Positions 11,150 through 21,700 of a stretch of DNA of 64,000 nt are shown here, in pieces; within the stretch, counting starts at the first letter, position 1, and every line of letters begins with the position of its first letter. The notes beneath the pieces were generated by a model. The model saw only the letters and a program-made list of their open reading frames with translations, searched no databases and was not told the origin of the DNA. The translations under genes were made by a program, and so were the position numbers. The stretch lies in assembly GCF_033115175.1 (NCBI RefSeq), contig NC_084831.1, forward strand, positions 45,416,002 through 45,480,001. The letters are read 5' to 3'. Origin of the DNA: Lepus europaeus. Its lineage: Eukaryota > Chordata > Mammalia > Lagomorpha > Leporidae.

Positions 11150-11808
11150 AGAGCTGGCATTGTGGTGCAGTGAGTTAAGCCACTGCCTGCAATACTGGCA
11201 TCCCATATGGGCACCAGTTCACATCCCAGGTGCTCCACTTCTGATCCAGCTCCCCACCAATGCTCCTGGGAAGGCAGTGGGAGATGGCCTAAGACCTAGG
11301 GCCCCTGCACCCACATGGGAGATCTGGATGGCTCCTGGCTCCTGGCTTCGGCCTGGCCCAGCCCTGGTCACTGGGGAGTGAACCAGCGGATGGAGAATCT
11401 CTGTCTCTCCCTCTTTCTGTAACTCTGCCTTTCAAATAAATTTTTTTTTTTTTTGACAGGCAGAGTGGACAGTGAGAGAGAGTCAGAGAGAAAGGTCTTC
11501 CTTTTGCCGTTGGTTCACCCTCCAATGGCCGCCGCAGTAGGCGCACTGCGGCCGGCGCACCGCGCTGATCCAATGGCAGGAGCCAGGTGCTTCTCCTGGT
11601 CTCCCATGGGGTGCAGGGCCCAAGCACTTGGGCCATCCTCCACTACACTCCCTGGCCACAGCAGAGAGCTGGCCTGGAAGAGGGGCAACCGGGACAGAAT
11701 CCGGTGCCCCGACCGGGACTAGAACCCTGTGTGCCGGCGCCGCAAGGCGGAGGATTAGCCTAGTGAGCCGCGGCGCCGGCTCAAATAAATTTTTTAAAAA
11801 TCTTTAAA
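11150..11808 (+). repeat. CSINE inside L1M, itself interrupted
   Basis: The head is GAGCTGGCATTGTGGTGC. The tail TTCAAATAAATTT is split by a young minus-strand CSINE and resumes at 11781. Confidence 0.9.
11446..11780 (-). repeat. Young CSINE nested in CSINE tail
   Basis: Poly-T, GACAGGCAGAGTGGACAGTG, ending at GCGGCGCCGGC. The 14-bp duplication TCAAATAAATTTTT lies at 11432-11445 and 11781-11794. Confidence 0.96.
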
Positions 11809-11937
11809 AAAAGAGAAAAGGTTTTATTTTTGCAGATTTGGTGAAAACAAACCCAAGAAGCCCACGTATAAGACACATGAAAAAAAGAACACACCTAGGC
11901 ACATATCATCACATTGTTCAAAACCAATATAAAGGTT

Positions 11938-12295
11938 TTTTTTTTTTTTAAAAAGAAGTTTACTCGGGGTCGGCACCATGGCTCACTTGGTTAATCCACC
12001 ACCTGTGGCACCGGCATCCCACATGGGCGCCGGGTTCTAGTCTCGGTTGCTCCTCTTCCAGGCCAGCTCTCTGCTGTGGCCTGGGAAGGCAGTGGAGGAT
12101 GGCCCAAGTGCTTGGGCCGTGCACCCACATGGGAGACCAGGAGGAAGCACCTGGCTCCTGATTGGCATAGCTCCGGCCATAGCGGCCATTTGGGGAGTGA
12201 ACCAACAGAAGGAAGACCTTTCTCTGTCTCTCTCTCACTGTCTAACTCTATCTGTCAAATAAAAAAAAAAGTTTATTCATCTTAATAGGGAGGGA

Positions 12296-12344
<49 letters not shown>

Positions 12345-12595
12345 CAGTCTTCAGTCTGGTGGTTCATTTCCCAAATGCTTGCAACAGTCAGGGCTGGCTT
12401 GGGCGTTTGGGCTGAAGCCAGGAACCCAGAGCTCCATCTTGGTCTCACATGTGGATGGCAAGGACCTAAATACCTGAGCCACCAGCTGCTGCCTGCAGGG
12501 TGTACAGTAACCGGGAGCTGAACTGGAGGCAGAGTGGCCGGGACTCAGACCAGGCCCTCTGATACAGGAGGTGGGTTTCCCAAGCTACAACCCAA
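11938..12595 (-). repeat. CSINE inside L1M, interrupted, with (GA)n
   Basis: The T-rich tail starts at 11938. After a plus-strand CSINE insertion the copy continues at about 12271 with a pure GA microsatellite (about 12299-12340) and a diverged body to the head region near 12595. Confidence 0.78.
11966..12270 (+). repeat. CSINE nested in minus-strand CSINE
   Basis: The head is GGGGTCGGCACCATGGCTCA and the tail CTATCTGTCAAATAAAAAA. The flanks AAGTTTACTC and AAGTTTATTC look like an imperfect target duplication. Confidence 0.9.
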
Positions 12596-13315
12596 CCCCT
12601 GGGCACGTGCCCACCCCAAGAAAATCTTAAAAACAGCCAAAGAAAAAAGGCACCTTTCACATAGGCCTAAAGGAACAGTAAACTTCTCAGCGAAGAACCT
12701 CTCTAGGGCACTGAAGGGATTTGCCACCAGCAGAGCCTCCTAGAGGAAGTCCTCGGGCAGAAGGAGGACGATGTCAGACAGGGATGTGATTCTGTGCGCG
12801 AACAGGAGAGCCCTGGGCGGAACCACGGGCTGAACGCACAACGTCTCCTTCCTGGTGTCTGAACGTCTCTGAAGGCGAGCGGCGGCTTGAATGTCAGCGG
12901 TGAGTTATAAAGTGTCACAGCAGTTGGACAGGGCTGGGAGGGGGCGTTGGAAGGGCAGGATTCTAGAATCTTCTCCCACTCACAGGAACGAAACGCGCCA
13001 ACAGCACTGGGGTAGGGGCCAGGGATAAGTGAAAGGTTTGCACAGAAACCCCAGAGCACCTCCAGAGTGAAGCGCAGAGTTTTAGTTTATGAGCCGACAC
13101 GGGGGTAACACGCAATGATAAACGGTATTTAACTCAGACAAAGTCATATAAAGGCGGGGAAGAGGGAACAAGGAACAGATGGGACAAAGAGAAAACAAAC
13201 TGTGAGCACATTGAAACCGTATCCATGATCACATTAATCATAATGTCACCGTAAATGACCTTAATATCCCAATCAAAAGGCAGAAAACATTGCGAGGGTA
13301 CCTGTAAAAACAGGG

Positions 13316-13380
13316 GCCAGCTAATGCACCTGGGAGGCCAGCAGAGGATGGTCCATGTGCTTGGGCCCCTAACCCAAGGC
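13316..13380 (+). repeat. CSINE internal fragment
   Basis: A piece of CSINE middle: GCTAATGCACCTGGGAGGCC and GTGCTTGGGCCCC. Both ends are missing. Confidence 0.7.
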
Positions 13381-13445
13381 CACGGGGCTTTTATCCTACT
13401 TGTTCTTCTAGAAGGTTTATAGTTTTAGATTTTATAATTAGATCT

Positions 13446-13782
13446 AGGGGCACTGGTGCTGTGGCCTAGTGGGTTAAGCCTCCACGCCTGTAGTGCCGGC
13501 ATCCCATATGGGCACTGGTTTGAGTCCTAGCTGCTCCACTTCTGATCCAACTCCCTGCTAATGTGCCTGGGAAAGCAGTGGAAGATGGCCCAAGTGCTTG
13601 GACCCCTGCACCTGTATCAGAGACCTGGAAGAAGCTCCTGGCTCCTGGTTTTGGATTGGCCCAGCCCCAGCCATTGCAGCCATTTGGGGAGTGAACCAGC
13701 AGATGGAAGACCTCTCTCTCTGTCTCTCCCTCTCTCTGTCTGTAACTCTGCCTCCAAAATAAATATATAAATCTTTATATAT
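13446..13782 (+). repeat. CSINE, full length
   Basis: The head is GGGGCACTGGTGCTGTGGCC and the tail CCAAAATAAATATATAAATC. Confidence 0.92.
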
Positions 13783-13867
13783 GTTATGTTATGCTATACA
13801 TAATTAGATCTAGGAGACATTTTGGGTTAATTTTTGCATATGGTACAAGAAATAGGTCAAAATTATT

Positions 13868-14180
13868 TTTTTTCCTAAAGATTTATTTGAAAGGCAGAGT
13901 CACAGAGAGAGGGGGAGAGACCTTCCATCTGCTGATTCACTTTCTAAATGGCTGCATTGGCAAGGGTTAGACCAGAGCAAAGCCAGGATCCAGGAGTTTC
14001 ATCCAGGTCTTCCACATGGGTGGCAGGGGCCCAAGTACTTGGGCCATCTTCTGCTTTCCCAGGCACATTAGCAGGGAGCTACATCAGAAGTGGAGCAGCC
14101 AGGACTCAAACAGGCACCCACATGGGATACCTGCATTGCAGATAATGGCTTAATCCATTGTACTACAAAACTGGCCCCTA
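13868..14180 (-). repeat. CSINE, full length
   Basis: It opens with CTAAAGATTTATTTGAAAGGC and ends at TACAAAACTGGCCCC. Confidence 0.92.
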
Positions 14181-14276
14181 GGCAATGCTTTTTTTAAAAA
14201 TTATAACACCAAAAGCATGATTTATTTTAAAAATTTATATATTGGACTTAATCAAACTAAAAGCTTTCTGCTCTCT

Positions 14277-14440
14277 TTTTAAAAATATTTGTTTATTTAT
14301 TTGAGAGGCAAAGATCTTCCATCTACGGGTTCACTCCTCAAATGGTTGCAACAGCCAGGCCAGGCCAGGCCAAAGCCAGGCACCAAGAACTCCATCCTAA
14401 TCTCCCACATCTTCTGCCGCCTTCCCTGGCAGCAGAACAA
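14277..14440 (-). repeat. CSINE, 3' half
   Basis: TTTATTTATTTGAGAGGCAAAG through CTCCCACATCTTCTGCCGCC. It is joined head-on to a plus-strand copy. Confidence 0.82.
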
Positions 14441-14722
14441 AAACCCACAGACACCCACATTGCACATGGGAGTGCCTTGGCGCCTGGGGTTGAGTCCCAG
14501 TTCCATTCAGCCTCTTGCTGATGCAGACCCCGAGTGGCATAGGGGGTGGCTAAAGAGGTTGGGTGTCTTCTACTTACATGGGAGACCAGACTGAGATCCT
14601 GGCTCCTGGCTTCAACCTGGCCCAGCTTCAGCCGGTGTGGACGTCTGGGAAGTGAACCAGTAGGTGGAAGCTCTCTATCCATCTGTCTCTTCCTCTCTGC
14701 CTCTCCAACTTAATAGAACAGG
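14441..14722 (+). repeat. CSINE, old diverged copy
   Basis: A degraded body (GTTGAGTCCCAGTTCCATTC, GGGAAGTGAACCAGTAGG). The tail is reduced to CCAACTTAATAGA. Confidence 0.75.
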
Positions 14723-15080
14723 GGTAGAAACTTATTATCCCATGGGTGTAACATTCTAGAAACGTGCAAACTCTTCTGTACTGATAACGTGAATCAGTGG
14801 TCGCCCAGCTGGAGGGGTGGGGGGAGGGGGTGTGGAGGGGGACTACCAAGGAGTAGAAGGAAACCTCTGAGGGTTTTCTCAGAGCAAGCTTACCTGTGGT
14901 TCCATTTTCTTGGGAACTTTTTGTCCCCTCCTAGGCAGATGTCAATTCATGACAGTGTATGCTTTAACATTTTGGCTTATTGTGTATCAAATGTACCTCA
15001 ATCAGGCTGTTAAAAATAACCCTCATTGAACTGTATACCTGAGATCTGTGCATTTCACTGTATGTAATATATATAATTAA
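14723..15080 (+). repeat. L1M 3' UTR/end
   Basis: The order ATCAGTGGTCGCCCAGCTGG, a G-rich run, ATTGTGTATCAAATGTACCTC and GAACTGTATACCTGAGATC fits the 3' end of an old L1M. The final TATATA-rich bases are a low-complexity tail. Confidence 0.6.
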
Positions 15081-15565
15081 TATATAATGATCATGTATGT
15101 ACATAATTGTTTCCAAATGGACTCAGACCTGCACCAGGACCAGGAGTTGCTGGGGACCCTCAGAACTCTGGGCCGGGGCCTCCGCCCTCTGGGGAGAGGG
15201 GGTCCTCTTTTGCCAAAAGCCTGGCGGGGCCCTGAGCTCCTGGCTGGCTCGAAGGCCTGTGCCTCTGTGAGCGTAAGGCTGCAGGGAGAGTCTTCGGCAA
15301 ACAGTGGCAGCAGACGGTTAAACCGGAGCAGATTTCCAGGCCGGTCCCTAGGGCCGAGCCTGAGCCACTTTAAATTCCATTAATCTATCCCCGCGTGTTT
15401 GCACAGCCAGGAACCTGTTGTACTGAAAGTACTGATCTCCGAGCTGGGGCCAGGCAGGCTGAGAGATGGCAAATATTGACGCTGGTTCCTGCTGCAGACG
15501 GCTCTGCCCACATGAGCCAGGGGAGGGGCCTGCCTGGCTGCCCTAGCACCCTCTACCCCGCACCT
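15081..15565. other. Intergenic, nothing recognised
   Basis: GC content rises here towards the LDLRAD1 block. No gene, RNA or repeat could be supported. Confidence 0.45.
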
Positions 15566-15800
15566 TCCAGAGGTGGCTGGTTCACTCCCAAAATGGCTGC
15601 AAAGGCTGGCTGGATTAGACCAAAACCAAGAACCAGGAGCTTCGACTGGGTCTCCCACGTGAGTACAGGGGCCCAAGTACTTGGGCCATCAGCAGGGAGC
15701 TAGATTGGAAGTGAGGCAGCCGGGACTCAAACCAATGCCTACTTGGGATGCCCGCATCGCAGGCGGCGGCTTAACCTACTGCACCACAACACCTGCTCCT
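15566..15800 (-). repeat. CSINE lacking its tail
   Basis: GGCTGGTTCACTCCCAAAATG through the head GCACCACAACACCTGCTCC. Confidence 0.87.
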
Positions 15801-17369
15801 TTCTGAAAGGAAGAACCAGTCAGCAAGGGGAGAACAAATGCCTGTCCCTTGGCCAACGACCACCTCCCGTTTGCAGGCTGAGGCCCCCTGGCCTGGGCTC
15901 CAGCTCTCCTCCTGGGGGGGCACCCAGCTGGGAGAGTGAAGCATCAGTAGGGGCTTGGCAGGCTCTGGATTTGCGCCTATCAAGGTGTAGTTCCTGGCTC
16001 TGCCTCTAAAAAGCTGTGTGATTTCAGGCAAGGCTGCTTGGTGTCTCTGTGCCTATGTAACGTGCAGGGCCCAGCCCAGGCTCCTGGAACGGTGGTCAGG
16101 AGGAGCAGAAGACAGAGACTGCTGAGCAAAGCCACAGGAAGTTTCTGGAAGGTTTGCAGTGCCAGGCACGGGCCAGACACCACTGAGTGTTGGCTCCTTA
16201 TCACCCGGGGGAGCCTCCAGCGCTGCGCCTGGCCCTCCTTCTGCCTGGCGCTTTGCTGCTTGCAAGTGGCCCTGCTTCCTCCTGGTTGGCCAGCAAGGAT
16301 CACGTGTGGGGAGGAACGCCTTAGAGGCACCCTACCTGCTGCAAACCTCTGCCAGCCCCTGTGGCCCCGTAGTCACGTGCCCTCTGCGCAGCCCAGAGCA
16401 CAAGGCTCTCTGCACACTCCCAGCATCCTCCCTGCACTGCCCGGGAAGCCCCACCACACGCCCCTGTCCTGCCCTGCACTGGCCGGTCCACCTCTTCAAC
16501 CTGGCAGGCCCTATCCCTGCTCCCCACCTGGCCCATTCCCAATCCTTTAAGTCCCTGCTCAGGCACCACCTCCTCCTAGAAGCCTTCCCTGATCTCCCTG
16601 GAGATAGCACAGAATGGTGAGCTGTCGTGGTCAGAGGCCAGATTTCACAGGGGCACACCTGACTCCACAGCCCTCGGTGAGCAGCCTCGCCTCTCCCCAA
16701 CAGGTGTGTTGTGTTCTTTGGAAACAAAAGCTACTTCACAGAGATGTAGTTTGAGACCGCTGTGGCCCACTGCCCATGGGAGCCAGGCCTTGCTCTCTTC
16801 TCTCACCTCGTCACTGCTGTCCCCTCCCTGCCACCCTATGCTCTGGCCACAGGGGCCTGGTTGCCCAGCAGGGATGCCCTCCTCCCCCACCACTACCCTG
16901 GAGATCGTCCCAGCCCCCCAGAGCCGGCCAGAGCGCCGCCTCCTGGGGAGGGAAGGCTCCAGCAGGGTCATCAGAACAAAGGACGCCAGAGGACTCCTGC
17001 GGCTTGCGCTGCCCTTGCAGAGAGACTCCCAGAGGAGCCGGAGCCCAGGGCTGCCCATGCCTCAGGCAGGGTTCGAGGGGGCCTTGTTCCGGGAGCTGGT
17101 CCCTGGCTGGAGGGGGCCAGAAATGCACTTGTCCTAGCTCTGCAAGGTCCCTCCTTGCGGCCCTGCGCCCAGTATTTCCTGCTGTCCCACTTGCCCCTCC
17201 ACGGTGCAAGGTGCCACCTCCTTAGGAGCCTCCCCCCTGGGGGCCAGCACTGGCCCGCGGCTCGGCCCGGCACGGTGTGCGGAGGCAGGGAAGGAACGGA
17301 CGAGAGAGGCAGTGAAGGGACCGAAGCGCCGGGCTCTGGGCCGCCCCTTTTCTGTGTAGCTCTCACACG
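15801..17369. other. GC-rich intergenic block, no gene supported
   Basis: Overlapping open frames of up to 230 codons occur in several frames on both strands, as expected from high GC and few stops. None shows a domain or splice pattern. Around 16530-16610 the text CTAGAAGCCTTCCCTGATC resembles a minus-strand L2 LINE relic. Confidence 0.5.
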
Positions 17370-17582
17370 AGGGGCAGGTGTCTGGCTCAGTGGTGACGTC
17401 GGAGGGCCTGGCTCCTCTGCTTCCGATTCCAGTTTCCTGCTAATGGGCACCTAGGGAGGCAGCTGGTGGCGGCAGGCTTCTGGCTTCAGCCTGACCGGGC
17501 CCCTGCTGGTTCGGCTCTCTGGGGAGTGAAGCAGCAGATAGAAGAAAACTGACTTTGTCTTTCAGATAAAATTAAAAATAAT
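17370..17582 (+). repeat. CSINE, old and shortened
   Basis: GGGGCAGGTGTCTGGCTCAG through TGTCTTTCAGATAAAATTAA, with the middle shortened. It is the last SINE before LDLRAD1. Confidence 0.75.
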
Positions 17583-18553
17583 GATATGAGGAGAAGGTTT
17601 GGAAACACAGAAGTCTGATACACAGCATCAATTCTATTGATTTCCGGGGGTGGGGCACATCTGTCTCCCTCGCCAGGAACCCTCCCGCTGGCCGGATCCC
17701 GGGGCCTCTTTCAGACCAAGGGAGGGACACTTGCTGAGGCGACCGCACCCCTGCCAGTGTATAGTCACGCTGGTGGCCAGTAGGGCCCCTGGGTGGGGCC
17801 TGTGCTGGCGTCCCATTGCCAGCCCTGACTCTGAATGGTCCCGGGCCATCATCTCCCTTGCTCCAGGCCTCAGTTTTGCCATCTGGCTAGTGGGGATGTC
17901 CATCCTGCCTGCCTGGGTGCTGCGAAGGCATGCAGAGAAGCAGCTGGACTCCAGGGCCGAATGTCGCCCCTAATGTGAGGAAAGCTGGGCGCCTGGGGTG
18001 GGGTGGGGGTGGAGCCCAGGGCGGGGCTGGGGGCGGGGCTGGGGCGGGGGAGGGGCATCCCAGTCCTTATCAGGCAGCGCGGCTTCCCAGCGTGGGACCA
18101 CAGGGCCTGTCTGCCAGTGACTGGAAGCCCTGCGAGGGTAGCTCAGTTGAGAGAAATGCTAAAGTTGCCTGCAAGTCCAGTAACACCTGCCGCAGGTGCC
18201 AGATGGGCATGAGGTGGCCCTGCCCCCCTACTGCATCCCCCGTGGGGCTGCATCCAGGACCCAGAGCTCTCCCGAAGGGGGCCCAGCTCGGGAGCTACAA
18301 GCCTGTCTCAGAGCGGAAGAGCAGGATTCGCCCTTGGGCCCCAGGGACAGGCAGATTCCCCCATCTTTGTGAGAAGCTGTCTGGCCTGGTAGTGAGCTCC
18401 CTGTCACTGGAGGTGTGCAAGAAGAGGCTGTTCAGTAGGTGTGTAGATCCCACTACAGGTAAGGTGCGGAAGGCTCCTTCCTCCTCCCTTGCTCACGGTC
18501 ACCAGCAGGGTAGTCGGCGCCACTCCATCGCTGGTCCTCAGCCTGCGCGGAGG
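17583..18553. other. LDLRAD1 3' flank
   Basis: This is the region just downstream of the LDLRAD1 stop codon. It should hold the 3' UTR, but I found no clear AATAAA or ATTAAA on the minus strand, so the transcript end is not placed. A GC-rich minisatellite-like stretch (GGGGCGGGGCTGG type) lies at about 17998-18055. Confidence 0.45.
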
Positions 18554-18702
18554 CTAGAGGCCTGGACAGGAGTACTCGTCCGACCAGTCGGAGCAGTGCT
18601 GCACGTGGTCCCGGCACAGGCTCCTCGGGATACAGCTGCAGTACTTGAAGACGGTGGGCGGGCAGCGCCACCAGCCAGGGCCGCAGGGCGGGCACGCACT
18701 CA
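18554..18702 (-). CDS. LDLRAD1: LDLRAD1 exon 6 (last), third class A module
   Basis: The acceptor CCCCAG ends at 18703. It encodes residues 158-206, with CPPCGPGWWRCPP and a run of six or more cysteines, and ends YSCPGL plus TAG at 18556-18554. The acidic cluster SDWSDE is intact. Confidence 0.95.
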
Positions 18703-21700
18703 CTGGGGAGAGAACAGCTGCTGGGTCCTGGTCCCTGTGTCCCAGGGCGTTCCCTAGCTCGGAACCCCGCCATAGCTCCCCAGACCCCGGCCCACGTGAC
18801 ACAAGCTGACTGTAATGCTGATCCTGCCGCGGTGACCTTGCTGGACCCGGCTGAGCCTCGGTCTCCTCCTTGGCTCCCGGCTGTTAGACAGCCACGGCAG
18901 GCAGGACTCACGGTTTAACAGGAGCACATCGCCTGCCCTGTGCTTTCTCCCGTCCACCCCCGGCTCCAGCCACACCAACCCACTAGGGCTCACTGAGGCG
19001 CCTCGCAGACTTCTCTCCGTTACCCTGCAGCCTGGGCCCCCTGTACTCCTCCTCGCCTACCCAGCCTCGGCCGCTTGGGGCCCTGCCTCTTTTCTAAGGC
19101 CTGCTGAATGCTGCTTCCTCCAAGAAGTCTCCCTTGATTCCTCCTGGGCTCTGGCACTTCCTTTTAGTGTAAGATGGGGTCCTGGGAGTAGGAATGTGCC
19201 TGAATTCTGGTGTCAGCCCCAGCTCCGACAGTGCTCAGAACGTGTTTGTTGATTGAACTTAGAGCAGACTAAGTGGTCCACGCCCATGGCCCCTGCCCTT
19301 CCCTCAGTGTAGTAAGTGCTTTCTCCCCTGGGAGCTTCTGTTGGCCAGCATGTGAAGTGGGCCGGGGCTTGATTGCCTGCTTCCCCCACAGGGCTGTGGG
19401 GAGGGGCAGAGATGAGAGAACTCAGGTTCAAGGCCCTCTCCTCCACCCTGGGTCCTCCTCCGTGCCCTCGCCGTGGCGTCCCCACCACAGAATGACGAAC
19501 CTCCAGAAGGAGCCATGGGGGTGATAGTGAGCACCCCACCCCTAGGACCTGGGAAGGCGTGCAGCAGGTGGGACCCCCGAGACCCCCGGTCAGCCTCTAT
19601 GCTCTGGCGCCCTGCCCCAGGCCAGCCTCTGCCCAGAGCCCCACCTGGGCTCAGCTCGTCCGAGCAGTCGCCACAGTGGTTGGTCCCGTCACACTTCTGG
19701 TCTGAGTAGATCCAGGAGGCTGGGTCCCCGCAGCGGGCCACAAGGAAGCCTGGGAGGCTGCGGGGTGCGTCTCCTGCAGAGGGAGCGACAGGGCACGGAG
19801 GAGTGGGGGTTCGGGTGTGGACTGGGGAGCAAGAGAGCTATCTCCGAATCTCTGCCCTGCAGCCGATGATCACGGGAGAGGGGTTAAACACGGCTCGCCC
19901 GGGCAGGCGGGGCTGATGGTGGGCAATTGGAGCCAGAGACAACCAGCCGCCGGCCATTCTGAGCTCTGGGCGAGGAAGACCTCACGCTGGGAGTGGCTGC
20001 TTCACGTGTAGTGAGCTCCCCATCCCAGCAGTATGCAAGCAGAGGCTGGGCAGCCACTGTCGGGCCCGATGGAGCTGACTGGGTGACTCAGGGTCTCCTC
20101 TGTACTGGAGGGTCTGTGCCGAACCGCCTACCCCCGGTCCCAATGTCCCCTGACCCCTCCCTCTTGTGGGTCCTGCCATTGACCCGAAGCTTCCATGCCT
20201 GCTCCAGGAGGCACGCCTCCTCTCCGTGGGAACTGTCGGCTCTCTCAGGCGTGGGACCAGGCCTTTCCAGTCACTCACCCCCTCATCCATTCAGCAACCC
20301 TGATTGCCCTCTGTGCCAGGCCCTGCAGCCCCACCATCAAGCAGACCAGGCCTGCCCCGGGGGGGTTCACAGCCTGACGGGGGTGGCAGAGGTGCCAATC
20401 GAGGGTGACAAACTACTGTCACTAGGGCTGAGACACAGGAAGGCTCAGGGGCTGTGGGAGCCCAATGGAAGGAGCTTGACCTAGTGTGGGAGTCAGGGAA
20501 GGCTTCCTGGAGGAGGTAACGCTTGAGCACTGCCTTGAGGATGAGTACAGGTTCTCCGAGAGTGGAGGTAACTCATGTGTGTGCATGGCTGGGAAAGGGT
20601 GGGGGCAGGTGTTCCTGGCTGGAGGTGACCCATCATCCGAGACACGTGGACACGAGGGTGTGAGGTATGTTCAGGGTCAGCGGAGCTTTGGTGTGGCTGC
20701 AGGGAGGGGCGGGGGCAGGTGACCCCTGGGGCCGGGGCCGGGACTGGGGCAGATACTCACGGCACAAGGCCTCATCCTCGTCCTCGCCGTGGGTACAGGT
20801 GCGGACGCCATCACAGACCCCACTGGCCGGGATGCAGCTCCTCCGGTCGTGGCACAGGAAGCCCGTCCTATTTGTCCGTGTCACACAGGCCTGGGCCCCT
20901 GAATGGCGGGGGACAGGGGAGTCTGACAGTCAAAGAGGGTGCTCACAAGGGTGTCACTTGGCTAGGCAGACGTCAGACTTGCGCAGGTTCCCTCCTTGGA
21001 GCACCCCCTAGCGGAGCTGGGGCAGGGGCTGGGCAGGGGGCAAACCTAGGACCCTGGACCGAGCGGTGCAGGTGGGGTTTGAGCCCCAGCTCTGCCCCCT
21101 TCCCGCTGCTTGGCCTCGGGCAGATGACCTGAGCTCTCAGAGCCTCTGTTGCTTTGCCGGCCAGTAGGGACCATAGCGCCTCCCCACTGAACTGCAGTGG
21201 GGAGCAAATGGATGGGTACATGGCCAGGAGTGCCTCTCCTTGCTGAGACCACGCCACACCTCGCAGCCGCCTGCCGGGGCCACGCTGCGTTCCGTGAAGC
21301 GGCCCTTGCCATGCACCTGCCGGCGCCAGTTCGAGTGCAGTCAGCGCCCCTTCCCTCCGCGCCCAACTTTACTGCCTGCACAGCACTGACCCGTGTTCAT
21401 TCCACTGGGCCCCAAACTCCCCTGAAAACTCTCATCAGCCGCCGTGGGGGAATAGGAGACCCTCCCCTAGGCTGCCTCAAGGAGTTAAAGGAGAGAAATG
21501 GGCGGATGAGCTGGGCGGCCCCCCCAGACCCACATGTGCACACAGGTACTGAGTGGGGGTGAGAGCACCTTTGTGTCCTGCGCACGGTAACCCTGTCTTG
21601 GTCCTCAGACCAGCCTGGGCTGCTGGAGGGAGCTGGCTCTCAGGGGCGCTGGTGTTGTCACACACACACACACACACACACACTCCCACACAGACAGGTA

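Larger units (their letters stand above)
10330..13315 (+). repeat. L1M LINE, ORF1 to start of ORF2, in four pieces
   Basis: L1-like pieces at about 10330-10689, 11037-11149, 11809-11937 and 12596-13315 follow each other in L1 order. The ORF1 3' part includes AAAATCTTAAAAACAGCC. The inter-ORF part includes GGAACAGATGGGACAAAGAG. The start of ORF2 includes CCAATCAAAAGGCAG. Later CSINEs fill the gaps. Codons are heavily decayed, so it cannot be active. I infer a single old insertion; the first piece is the least certain. Confidence 0.65.

Noticed and set aside
16038-17454. Several long overlapping frames on both strands
   Set aside because: High GC lowers stop frequency. The frames overlap each other in conflicting phases and show no family signature or splice pattern.
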